Assembly (NCBI GenBank): GCA_032622095.1
Contig: CP136065.1
Span: 98,155,343-98,219,342 of the forward strand
DNA from: Siphonodentalium dalli
Taxonomy: Eukaryota > Mollusca > Scaphopoda > Gadilida > Siphonodentaliidae
DNA length: 64,000 nucleotides
Direction: 5' to 3'
Below, one piece after another: positions 1 to 10,385 of this stretch (the first letter of the stretch is position 1; each line of letters begins with the position of its first letter). Both the position numbers and the translations under genes were made by a program. A model generated the notes under the pieces. The model saw nothing but the letters and a program-made list of their open reading frames with translations, ran no database searches and had not been told where the DNA came from.

Positions 1-777
1 TTCTACTGCTCCACTCGAAGGGTGCTTTGGAACTCAGACAACGGAATCACACATTTCATCAAGAGTTGTATGGATAGTGTCTTATGTCTAATAAAACCAA
101 TTTATCCGGTTACAAACATGACTGGGCAGCGCTCATCGCTACTTTACACCACACGACAGACACATTGATTCTCATGGGCATTGGAGACGAAACATCTGCT
201 AATTGATATAGCTTCCCCGATTCGTCTTTCCCGACATATGCTAAATATATTAGGCCCATACATTACCCAACAGATTAGAATTTATGCTAAACACCTCGTC
301 GTGTTTTATCTTAGTGTCTGATGTGTTTGAAATTGGTAATTGATGGCCAGTGCTTCGGAATACAGGAAAACAGATAGCGAAATGAATCCGATCCGACAGA
401 TCGACCTGCAATCGAGTGAAAACTGGAGGAAAAGCTGCACTTCTTTCAGCCCACGATCAAGACATCCAGGACAATACAGAGGTATTATGCAGGGTCTATA
501 TTTTCGTAGACCCACGCCACACTTCATTTGACTTAAGCAACCGGAAAAACTATCATACAATAATATGTAAGTTAAATAATATGTGTCGTAAAACAATCGT
601 CATGTTAACGAAATAAACCTTCTCATATGATAACAATCTAACATGAGCTATTCGCAAACTTTATTTAGAAAAAGGGATATAACCGTCTCACAATACATTG
701 ATTTTTCCGCCACATAGATATAGCACTGAATGATAATATTTGGACTATGAAATTCGACATTTAAAACTAACACGCAT
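1..777. other. gene-free stretch
   Basis: AT-rich DNA in which I recognise no gene, RNA or mobile element. The short open frames here have no codon bias, motif or splice context that would support them. Confidence 0.5.
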
Positions 778-840
778 CGAACTGACTGCCCTTTTCCTAA
801 ATTTGAATTCGAACTGACTGCCCTTTTCCTAATTTTGAAT
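778..840. repeat. 32-bp tandem duplication
   Basis: Two near-identical head-to-tail units of about 32 bp share the core CGAACTGACTGCCCTTTTCC. The second unit has small changes at its 3' end. No function can be assigned. Confidence 0.8.
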
Positions 841-960
841 CCATAGCCGTTTGAGGTCTGAAAATAAGCTCGTCGTAAGACGTGTTGTATGATTTTGTCA
901 TCGTTACATAAATTGCATTGTGCAGAACAAATGTCTGGGGAGTTTGCAAAGTGAAAGCCA

Positions 961-1985
961 TATGGCGGTTTGCGCTCCAAAATACACCTAATATTCGCTT
1001 TTGAATTTTTCCCCGGCATCGAAATAGGTCGATATAATCTTTTAACTACCTTTCTATGGGGATTATATGTCATAGAAAGACGCATTGAATTCATGAAAAA
1101 TACAACTCTGAATACGATGTTTTGGGTCCCAAACAACAAATATGTGCACGGCGTGGAACAGAAAAGATCGTTCCGTGTTAGTCTAATCCGGATATGGTAG
1201 AAAAAAGAGCGTTTTTCACGTCTGCGTAAAATTGAAAACAGCTTGAAAATGGCAGTGGTGGTAGCAAGTTTTCAAAGCATATATAGCTGGTGTACAGAGG
1301 ATCGCCAACGAGCTATGTTGGGATATAAGATATTATGAAACGAGTTTTATAAATATGATACGAGTCCTGAATCAAACTTACCAAACCAGTTTCATTGAAG
1401 ATTGAAGATCTTGTATATCACATGAAAAAACTAGAGCTTTGCATTTTTAACAAATCAAAATCCTTAAAATAAGCTGCAAAATGCTTACATTTACAGCGGC
1501 TGAGACGCTTCACAACCGTATACGATAGTATTGTGCCCTCGGCTACTGGCGACGGAAAATATAGTCCCCCAATTGGCCTCTTTGTTTTTGTCTATTTTCG
1601 TTAGTGCAACGAAGTTGGACAAATATTTAACTTTAATGAACAAGGCAATAATTTTGCATTGTATGGTGTTGGTGTCATGCCCGCGACTTTTCGAAATAGT
1701 ATTAATCCGACTGATCAACATAAAGACGCGCGGTCATTTTGTTGGCGCGATGTCAAGTGATATGCAACTAAATTGCACGCGCCTATTCATAAATAGTGAG
1801 ATAAGCAAATATGTAATGGCTTTTTAATGATATAATAGGGGTTTCGTGTGATATATCAATATTTCGTGTATTTGTCAACCTGTATCTTATACCTCTTTCC
1901 AAATTACATATAGACACAATTTGGAAGCTCGAATGAGCCATGTCTGTTTAAATCAAGGTATTTCAAGGCGAGTTTCGGATCAGGG
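961..1985 (+). repeat. dispersed repeat A, copy 1, interrupted
   Basis: Positions 961-1,300 and 1,850-1,985 match 41,063-41,515 in the same orientation at perhaps 75-80% identity by eye. Shared stretches include TTCCCCGGCATCGAAATAGG versus its counterpart and TATTTCGTGTATTTGTCA. About 500 bp at 1,330-1,850 are absent from copy 2, so copy 1 probably carries a later insertion. A motif resembling AAAGAGCGTTT occurs at 1,203-1,213. No protein is recognisable, so it is probably a non-autonomous element. Confidence 0.7.
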
Positions 1986-2935
1986 TACTTTGTTTAATGG
2001 AGTGATCGGTGCAGGCTATAGTATTATGTTGTTAGTCTGATAAATTCTTTCATAATTTCGCTAATAAATGCATTAGAATGTTACTACGGTAGTATGTTTT
2101 GTCAAAGCGGTAGCAAATGTTCTATACTTAACTGTAAACGTATCGAATTTCTGGGACAATGGAACAACTTAGCACCTGGGGTATATTATTATTACTGACT
2201 GGCTTACATTTATTTTACAACAAACTCAACCACATAAACCTCATGACCCTGATGTCACGAGCTGACAATGTTCACCGTTTGGAGAGTTTTTACGAAAAAC
2301 TCAATGCCAATTTTTTGGGGGTATTTCTGACGACCGCGTACCACACACCGAACAGGTCACACATATCTCATTCGATCGTCACAAAACTTCATATGGATCT
2401 TCGGGTGACCCGAAATTCGTTAAATCATGGCCGCCGGTAGCCATCTTTTCAAATTTGAATAAATCAGTACACCGTGCAACTGTCGAAAAACACGGCTGCC
2501 AGTGACCATCTTGGGTTCTACTATTTGCGTGACTAAATCCTTCGGCACAGCCTGCAGGCCACACCCTTCATCCGATCGTCACCAAGCTGCGTATATATCT
2601 TCGGGGTCATAAAGCAATCACTGAACTAAACGGTTTCACATAGAAGACAGTGCTGACGTTTCAGCCAAATTCACTGAATTGAAGCCTGCAGGCCACTCCA
2701 TGCAGTGATGTTTACCCAGCTAGATTGACGCCAGTTGATCATGAAAATGCAAGAATAATCATATATTATGTGGTTATTTTTTTTAAAATAAATCCCCAAG
2801 TGTATGACAGGGCTATCCCACTGCCAAATTTTATTTCCCACTCACAAAAATCCATTCCCCCGTTAATTCACCAGTTTAAATTATTTGGATATTATGTACA
2901 AATCAATTAAACAAGATTTCATCCTTTAATAACGT
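1986..2935. other. gene-free stretch with a degenerate internal repeat
   Basis: No gene is recognised. A phrase near 2,373-2,415 containing CGATCGTCAC and a later ATCTTCGGG recurs at about 2,573-2,610. Two related blocks near 2,425 and 2,490 share GGC(C/T)GCC and CCATCTT, suggesting an old imperfect tandem duplication. Confidence 0.4.
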
Positions 2936-3005
2936 GTTCACCGTGCAATGGTAGAGGTGAAGGCCATTCTTCAGTTACCTTCACCTCTACCATTGCATGG
3001 TGAAC
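2936..3005. repeat. 70-bp inverted repeat (hairpin)
   Basis: The left arm reads GTTCACCGTGCAATGGTAGA... and the right arm reads back as its complement, ending ...ACCATTGCATGGTGAAC. Arms are about 28 bp with one mismatch, around a loop of roughly 14 bases. It is probably a small fold-back element. Confidence 0.8.
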
Positions 3006-3657
3006 AAGCTCCCCGACTCTGGAACACATTTAGCTCCCTTAAAAAACATGGCCGGGTGGTCATATCAGAAAAGTATGTTGTAAAATTTCCCATTGTTGGC
3101 ATGTCGCTTGTGTATATTATGAATAGAATAGGGCTGATGACGACCCTTGTGGCATCTTCGATCTCCATTATTAAAATTTAGTCGCTTGATATTTTAATAT
3201 TTTCTTACATGTGTAAGTTCTCACCCAATCGTGTTGGTTCATACATTAGACTCCTGATTAAGTGAGCATTTGTTTGGAGAAACATTAGCCAATAACAACG
3301 AATGCATTGCGAAATTAACGAATTTTTATTGCAGATAATAAATAATGAATGTCAATAATAAATATAATATTTAAAAAAAAAGGTAAATGACCAATATTGA
3401 TGGGTTTATTTTTCGATGCAAATCAACGGCGCAAAAGTTATATATGAAGAAGCTGTCTGGGAACTAAAGTAAATAATATTTGTAAATAAACAGCCATGCA
3501 ATACTATAAATTTTGCCCCGAGACTTAATGAACGTTTTCCATTAGTTTTTATTGGATGTTTATGTATTTTATGCTTCGTGGGGACGCGTATATATTGGCC
3601 TAAGTTAAATATCATTAAGTGGATTGTGACGCAAGGTCAAAGATTTCTTTCAAGATA
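3006..3657. other. gene-free stretch
   Basis: AT-rich DNA between the hairpin and the coding-like frame at 3,658. No recognisable feature apart from a short poly-A run near 3,373. Confidence 0.4.
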
Positions 3658-4173
3658 TCAGTTTCCAAAACAAGTTTTAATTGTCAACTTGATTAAAATT
3701 ATGACCCATGACGTGATTCTGATATCCTTATCAGAAAACGTTCTTTCTACAATTGCTTCCACAGCTTCATCGTCTAACTGTTTTGGTCCATTCAAACAGA
3801 ATCGTAACATCCTGCTCAATTTGATTAGTAAAACCAACCTGACAGCTATATAATTTCCATATTCACAACCATTTGCTTTCAGTTTCTTTAACACTTTTTA
3901 TGCATCGACGGGGTGATCTTGGATATATGTGGCAACTTCCTGCTCCTTTAGAGATTGCCTTCTAACCATTTGAGCAACCTCTCTCCTCAGATCAGCATCA
4001 CACTGTCCAGTTGCTGATTTAGAATCAGATGTGAAGTCAGCCATCTCAGTTAAGGCAGACTCCTTGTTAATGCGAGGTTCAGAAGTGATCATATCATAAT
4101 CTATAATCTCATCCACCAGTGTATTTCCGTAGAAATTAACTAAAACTTCAAAGTTCTTAATTGTGTCATTCAC
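3658..4173 (-). pseudogene. unrecognised coding-like frame with one internal stop
   Basis: I do not recognise this gene. On the minus strand a frame of about 172 codons runs from an ATG at 4,173 to 3,658 and is interrupted only by one TAA at 3,900-3,898, after ...IQDHPVDA. Both halves are in the same frame and look like real protein. The first is acidic and polar (DADLRREVAQMVRRQS). The second is helical and hydrophobic (YIAVRLVLLIKLSRMLRF, then a charged DDEAVEAIVERTF segment). It ends in a Lys/Cys-poor hydrophobic tail, about 170 bp from a TIR-bounded element (4,340-4,910). It could be a decayed transposon-encoded protein or an exon of a host gene that has acquired a stop. Confidence 0.4.
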
Positions 4174-4339
4174 TTATTTCATTGGTAGTAAATGTTGCAT
4201 TATAAGTTAAGCAATTAATGCACCCAGAAAGGTTTTGGGTGTTTCCTCAACATAAATGTAAACAGCATCAATGGGGTCATCATAAATAAACTATTTAAGG
4301 ATTAACTGTCATGTGGACTGTTTTTAAATACAAGTTATG

Positions 4340-4910
4340 ACCACTTACCTCACGGTTACATCTCCATAAAAACAGTCCAAATGACAGTTAATCCTTATAT
4401 TTATATACATTTAGCAAAAAAGCCACTTTTGTAAATGTATTTAAATCGAAAAGTGTATCGTGACAAAACCAGCCCAAAATATCCCATAGCACCCGATCAG
4501 AAACCAGCTGATAAGTTATTTTTGTACCATTTGTCACGTGACTGGTCGGAATTTCCCATTTGTCACGTGACGTGTTTTTGAAAGCCGGTCAAATTCTCTC
4601 ACCTGCAGACAACACTTTCATCAAAATTCATTTTATTTTCTCTTTTATTTACAAAATACAATTGGCAACAATGTTCGAACAATAACAGTATACAATGAGA
4701 TGTGCTACATTATTCTGGAACATAAAAGCGGATACATTTCACGCCGATTTACTGTTCAATTTTATTGGATTCGGAAACAAAAATAATTTCAGTGTTCACT
4801 GACAAGTTTGCACAAGCGGAAAATTAACCTGCATCTACAAATGAAAACTATTTAAGGATTAACTGTCATGTGGACTGTTTTTATGGAGATGTAACTGTGA
4901 AGTAAGTAGT
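4340..4910. mobile_element. TIR-bounded non-autonomous element (MITE-like)
   Basis: Two inverted terminal repeats of about 58 bp (4,340-4,397 and 4,853-4,910) differ at only a few positions. Both contain CTCCATAAAAACAGTCCA and GACAGTTAATCCTTA (one strand). They enclose about 455 bp with no open frame. An extra direct copy of the inner end, AAGGATTAACTGTCATGTGG, lies just outside at 4,298, so 4,289-4,397 itself can fold as a hairpin. I could not identify a clear target-site duplication. The superfamily is unknown. Confidence 0.75.
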
Positions 4911-5358
4911 TAGACATTAATACTACGTGACACCAAAGGTGTTTTAATCAATTTTATATTGGCAAAAGTTAACACGAACAATTTCAAAACGAGGCTTTTT
5001 ATATTGAAACCTGATGATTTATTAAGTCAATCCTGCGCGAGTGCAAATGCGCCCAAAACATTACGCGTTCTTTTCCAAAATCAATGACGCGTCGATGTAA
5101 TTATGGTTGTCATTGTGACCCTCTTGCAGGTTTATCGAGAAATAATTGCAACTAGTCACGTGGTCGCCGACCAATCGGAATGCTGGATTTAGTGATAATC
5201 ACACTCAGTATGTAAATATTTGTTAATGGTCCGCGTATTCAAGAATCCGGTTAATCGCGGGCTAATTCCGTGTTTTTTTTAATAACCAGTTACCTCCAAC
5301 AGGAAGTTTGCGAACATTTTATTTTCGTTTTTAATGCGAACCGATCATTTCAATTTAC
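4910..5358. other. gene-free stretch
   Basis: No gene recognised. Unlike its surroundings, the stretch near 5,035-5,100 is rich in CpG (GCGCGAGTGC-like and ACGCGTCG words). Confidence 0.35.
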
Positions 5359-5430
5359 GATGTTTTGGCAATTAAATCTTACTAATTACAACGGGCCCAT
5401 CGATGTTTTGGCAATACAGTCTCAATAATT
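5359..5430. repeat. 41-bp imperfect tandem duplication
   Basis: CGATGTTTTGGCAAT followed by an AT-rich segment occurs at 5,359 and again at 5,400, immediately before the 20-bp array. Confidence 0.6.
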
Positions 5431-5597
5431 ATAACACAGCCATTTATATTATAACACAGCCATTTATATTATAACTCAGCCATTTATATTATAACACAGC
5501 CATTTATATTATAACACAGCCATTTATATTATAACACAGCCATTTATATTATAACACAGCCATTTATATTATAACACAGCCATTTATATTATAACAC
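5431..5597. repeat. 20-bp minisatellite, eight units
   Basis: ATAACACAGCCATTTATATT is repeated head to tail about 8.3 times with a single substitution (ataactcagc in unit 2). The near-perfect identity implies recent expansion. There are no spacers, so it is not a CRISPR array. Confidence 0.95.
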
Positions 5598-5999
5598 TAT
5601 TGTGTGATCAATCAAGCGATATAGTGTAATATGGCCCTAATCGACCGGCAGGAAGGTCATTGTTGTTTTTCGATATATTCAAAGTACAGTAAGTTTTGGC
5701 GCCCAAACTACAGGGCGCCCAAACCCGTTTAGCGGGTGTGAATATGTATGAATATGGGCTAGATTAGTCCCTGCCTATCTGGCTGAGTGCTGTTTACATA
5801 CGCTCTTGTTATGTTGGGCGTCACTTTTCTGTGCTGCATGCGGGACACCGAAGTTCGTCTTCGAAATATGATCCTTATTCAAGGTCGTGTTATTTGAGAT
5901 AGCGGTTCAACTCTCAAATTTCTGTGCTCTTGGTTCGCACTGAGCACAACATTTAGATCAAAGAGATACATACGGCAATGTATCCAACAATTTATGTCG

Positions 6000-6464
6000 C
6001 GAATCAGTTCCCAGAACACATTTCTCTTGTGCAAGCTGAGCTTTTATCAAGTCCCAATCCACGCGACGACAAATCTTTCATATTCGCGTCCAGTACCTGG
6101 TAAAGCCATTCATATTGTTTATTGTCCAGATAGTTGACAAATCTGCCGGTTTGTCTCATAATGCTGGATGGCGGTCACTAGTTCGCAGATAGTGTTCGGT
6201 CGGTAATCTTCACCAGACTTCTTTCTTACTTCTGCTACGACAACAACACTGAGATCACCAAATAATGTACGGCACTCAATTTGCAATAGATTCCGGTGAG
6301 TCTCCGCCCTCGTCAACTCCTCGAGCGACGTCGCTTCGCTCCAATTGCCATTCCTTGAATTATCCAACGGCCCATTTACATTTATTTTCGATGCTCACCG
6401 ATAAGCCTTTCTGTACAAACAAGTCGGTGCCCTCTTTCGTCATCTCAGAAAATCTACTTGCCAT
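6000..6464 (-). pseudogene. decayed KIAA1958/Crypton-like recombinase fragment
   Basis: Minus-strand pieces in different frames line up with the region before the catalytic core of KIAA1958/ZMYM-type (Crypton-derived, DUF3504) proteins. In order they are MASRFSEMTKEGTDLFV near 6,464, a kWAVGIFKEWQLE-like segment, VVVAEVRKKSGEDYRPNT, ICELVTAIQHY near 6,170, and a frame-shifted VNYLDNKQYEWLYQVLDANM near 6,100. The order and spacing are those of the family, but frameshifts and stops interrupt it and the tyrosine recombinase catalytic domain is absent. Family assignment is from memory of such proteins and needs a profile search. It is a transposon relic or a processed host-gene copy. Confidence 0.5.
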
Positions 6465-6499
6465 ATTGTTACCACTTGTGGTGGGTTGATTTTTGTCGA

Positions 6500-8059
6500 T
6501 ATCCGAACATATGGTGTTTTCAAAGTAAAAAGTTGTCGGAAGCACGATCAAGTTCGATGTCTAAAGCATCACTTGATATACCACCAGTGTGTCCCTCTAC
6601 GTGTATGGACCCGTCCATTAAATGCACAATGGAATGTGACTGCCATGAACAGGGCGTAGTATTGGTGGTAATTGTGGTATTGTTTGAGCAACGTTTTCCT
6701 AGCGAACGGGTGCTAGGTGTCCATTAAGTTGACAATGGTACAGTTGTGACCGTCCGAGCAATACGTGAGTTATGTATAATACGGGGCTATCGTGCTTTCA
6801 AGTTTCCCATCATTTTGGGTTATGCTATTTTTACGTATATTTGGAAGAGTCCATGTTTGAAGTTGGATATTAGCTTCAATCTGTACATTATTTCAGCAAA
6901 GGGAACGATCTCGGCCTGCAGTCTCGATATATCAATTCGTTGAACGATTTTCAGCCATTATCCTATACTTAAAGAGCGTTTCAGTGCCAACAAAGTTCAT
7001 GTAAAGTGTGTAGATCTGTATTTCGTGTATTTCCGGACTACCTGGAATATGGATATCCGGGCGTTATATCCCACATAATTATTTATTCAAGTCATACAAT
7101 TTAGAAAAATCGGGTTACCAGTTTTCTTCAGCGTGATACTACGAAGATCGTTCATTGCTGACATGGTATACGAATCCCTGATATCGTGTGAATAAGAACA
7201 TATAGTGTCTATATATATATCATTCATGTGTGTTTATCGACATATATTGTTCTTACTGCAAACTTGAAAATACAAAGACTTTTATTTTTATTTCAATTCC
7301 AAATAAGTCTGTTTAATATCACACGACGCGTGCGACAAGAGAAATTACCTTTAATGACTGGAGCTTCCTGGAATTTTGCGAAAACCCTGTGGAGATGTAT
7401 TATCGTATATATATACGAGTCTCCCATATGGAGCCTCGCATTTATAAGAGAATCCACTGGCACATGATCTTTAATGCTGCACCAGCGAAGCTCCGGTCGT
7501 GAAAGGGTTAAAACGGTATCGTTAGTGACGTCCCGTTATTGTTAGTGACGTCCAGTAATCACAGAAAAACCAGCCTCCCTCCCTTTTGCAGATGACAGGG
7601 TTGGCATTGCATGATCGCGATTCCCATCAACCACGCTATACGTTTCATCTCAGAAAGCCAATCACTTTATAGCCGCTAGGAACATATTTTGATATCAAAC
7701 TGTCTAAATAAGGGCACAATAGCGTGAAATACTTCATTTCCCCTACACGCGGTAGCCACTTAAAACAATAATTCGATTTGGAAACCATCAGATCAGTATT
7801 CGAGATTGTAAATTGAATATACTCGCCAGACCTTTCACGACCTTCCCTCGAGATTGGGGCCAGACTTCTCTGAAGCCGTAAGCTGTCGAACAGTTAACTA
7901 AATTTCTAGCAATTTCACGGGGCCCGGAAAATAATGAAGTAACATATTTCCACCAACACCGAACCTCTTTCAGTGTTGTTGGTTGGCTCCGTTGAAGCGG
8001 ATAAATTGTTCACCAACGCAGTAAACATTGAAACATACTCGCAATATCCAGGTCTGAAC
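6500..8059. other. gene-free stretch
   Basis: No gene recognised. The word TAAAGAGCGTT occurs at about 6,971, and GTTAGTGACGTCC occurs twice at 7,523-7,552. Confidence 0.4.
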
Positions 8060-8275
8060 CCCGTTGTGGGCCCGGGGTAGGAAGCCCACCGAGAGGGGCA
8101 AGAACAAGTCCGTCGCCCCACCGCGAGGGTAAGATTCCCTAATGTTGACTCATTGTGGTGCATCTTTGGTGTAGGAGCTGTGATGGTACCAGGGCGGCTG
8201 TTTACGTGATGCACCAAATTCAGTACATGTGGTTATGACTTAGTACATGATCCATTTCGGATTGACCGGGATCAA
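8060..8275 (+). repeat. leader repeat shared with jockey-like element at 55.75 kb
   Basis: A locally GC-rich block beginning GTGGGCCCGGGGTAG matches the start of the jockey-like copy at 55,756 (GTGGGCCCGCGGTAG). They also share GCGAGGG, CCCTAATGT, GGTGTAGGAG, GGGCGGC and a CTTAG..CATG.TCCA stretch in the same order. No ORF1 coding sequence follows here, so it is probably a 5'-end fragment (leader or SINE-like part) of the same family. Confidence 0.5.
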
Positions 8276-9544
8276 TCAATCGGATCACGCCTCATATGTG
8301 TTTCAGATAAAATTACTGTTGTAAGCGTAATTGGACGCAGACTCAAGCCTCTTTGTCCAGATCATAAGCACGATATGGCATCTGCAGGGGTGATATCAGT
8401 ATATATTTACTTCATGTTTCCTCTGTTTTGTTGGTCCGGTTCGATGTGTCCAGGTAGTTGCATATCATGGGCCACGATGGTCGTTGTCCAGACTATTTTT
8501 TTAATTATGTGCATTTTCTGTTCCAATAACCTCCGATGTTAAATGGTTCGATATCTCTATAGTGCTACCAGCGAAGTAATACATCAGGGTGTATCTATTG
8601 AACCTCTCTTACGCCATGCCCACATGTGTTGGAAGTCTATAATTCTTGTGCGATTGTTTCAACCACTTCATTGTCATATTTGACAGTCAGTATTTTATAT
8701 GTCTCTATTGAGTCCGATCCAGGCCTCATGTATTTCAGGAAGCTCCAGTCATGGAACGGTTAATTGTCCTAAATTGCCCATAGTTAGTGATGAAATCATT
8801 GCTGTTGCTCGGCGCTGAACATTTTCTACAGTTTTTATTAACCACTTGCTATATGGTGACCAGCCACTTGCTCCATATTCCAGGCTTGATTTTCTGCTAT
8901 TTTGTCTTCCTGCCGTTTCATGGTTATCATTCTGTGTAGTCATATATGCTGTTTATGATTTGCTGTATTCGTGTACAGATAGGCTGCTATATGCAGTGGC
9001 TAAGCGGTTCGCGATTCAGCTATGATATACGCCCTAGTTCAGCACACTAGCAGACCGCCATCAATCATAACATGTACTCAGAGAAATTAGTGTTTTTGCG
9101 ACATTCCCGTTAAATAGTTCTATCGAAAAGTTGCCATAACGTAAACGACCAAGAACACAACGCCATGACGTCATTCAGCAGTGGAGGGTGAACATCGGTG
9201 GTGGATACTCCTCAATATATCTTGAATCGTAGCAGGGCATGTGTTAAGGAACCGAGTTATAGCTGAATATATTGGCTCCACATGGAGTGACAGATGTGCA
9301 TATATTCTTAAATAATAATTGATGATGGAAAAGTGCCGTTGAACAGTTACGGTCTAACCATCAACCAGGCTCAAAACCCACCGACGTTGACATGATTGAA
9401 TATATGAAGCTACACATTCGTGTTTTACATGCGAAAGGTGTGAATATAGCAAAGAGAATTGCAAGAAGAGTAAAGCACGACTACCATGTTCTGATGCAGG
9501 CCATGGATATAAAAAGTACATAGAATCAAAGAACTGATCAAACT
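8276..9544. other. gene-free stretch
   Basis: No coding, RNA or mobile-element signature that I can support. Confidence 0.4.
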
Positions 9545-9870
9545 GTCGAGCCTGTTCTCTCGAAACATTATCTCCTTATAATAAAACTTGTATTAGGTAG
9601 ATAATCTGCTTAGAATCGGGTCATTTTGAGTCGATAATACGCTGAATATGAGAACATTTTAGTCAAATTGCCTACTCATTATGGAGCGATTCTAAGCAGA
9701 TTATATGCGGAAAATGACACAAATAGAGCAACCCACGACTTTTTAGGTGTACGCTCTTTAACATCTGTTTTCATTGTGGCCCAATCAAATAATCGCAATA
9801 TGTACCTATTTGACGTTATAGGTCGATTATTCGCGTACTTGCGCGATGATATGTTACAAAGACTGGCGCT
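9545..9870 (+). repeat. dispersed repeat D, copy 1
   Basis: Matches 10,017-10,385 in direct orientation. Shared anchors are CTTAGAATCG, GCGATTCTAAG, TGTACGCTCTT and TATAGGTCGATTAT. Each copy also contains its own inverted pair (CTTAGAATCG...CGATTCTAAG), so each can fold. Probably two adjacent insertions, or a duplication, of a non-coding element. Confidence 0.7.
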
Positions 9871-10016
9871 AGATTCATCATATATTATAAGTAACTCACC
9901 AATGCAAAATAAGGCATAAAAAGCTACTTTGACTATTTCGACGAGAAGCCTTGGTAAATTGAATTGTATTAGTTGCTATAGTGTATTGATTATTTACTCG
10001 ATGTGTAGTATTACAG

Positions 10017-10385
10017 CCTGTTTTCTCGAAAACGCACATTATCTACTTATAAATGGAACTTGTTTTATGTAGTTAATGTGCTTAGAATCGCCTCATTTTG
10101 ACTCGATAATGTGCTGAAATTGAGGCCGTTTTAGTCACATTATCGACTCATAATGAGGCGATTCTAAGAAGATTATGCGTGGACAAAGACACAAAGAAGC
10201 CAACTCATGACTTTTCATGTGTACGCTCTTAAACACGTGTTTTCAGCGTGGCCCGCGCCATAAAACGAAATAACGGGTATGAGTCAATTATCTGCTTATT
10301 TCTGAATAAAATAATCACATTATGTACCTGTTTCACATTATAGGTCGATTATGTGCATATTTGCGCGAGGATATGTTGCGTATTA
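10017..10385 (+). repeat. dispersed repeat D, copy 2
   Basis: Second copy of the repeat at 9,545. The internal inverted pair is better preserved: GAATCGCCTCATTTTGACTC and its complement-like partner near 10,143-10,168. It also contains CGCGCCATAAAACGAAATAA, the complement of a word in repeat E (about 40,170), linking the two families. Confidence 0.7.

Noticed and set aside
5431-5597. Regular 20-bp repeats as a CRISPR array
   Set aside because: No unique spacers and a eukaryotic context. It is a plain minisatellite.
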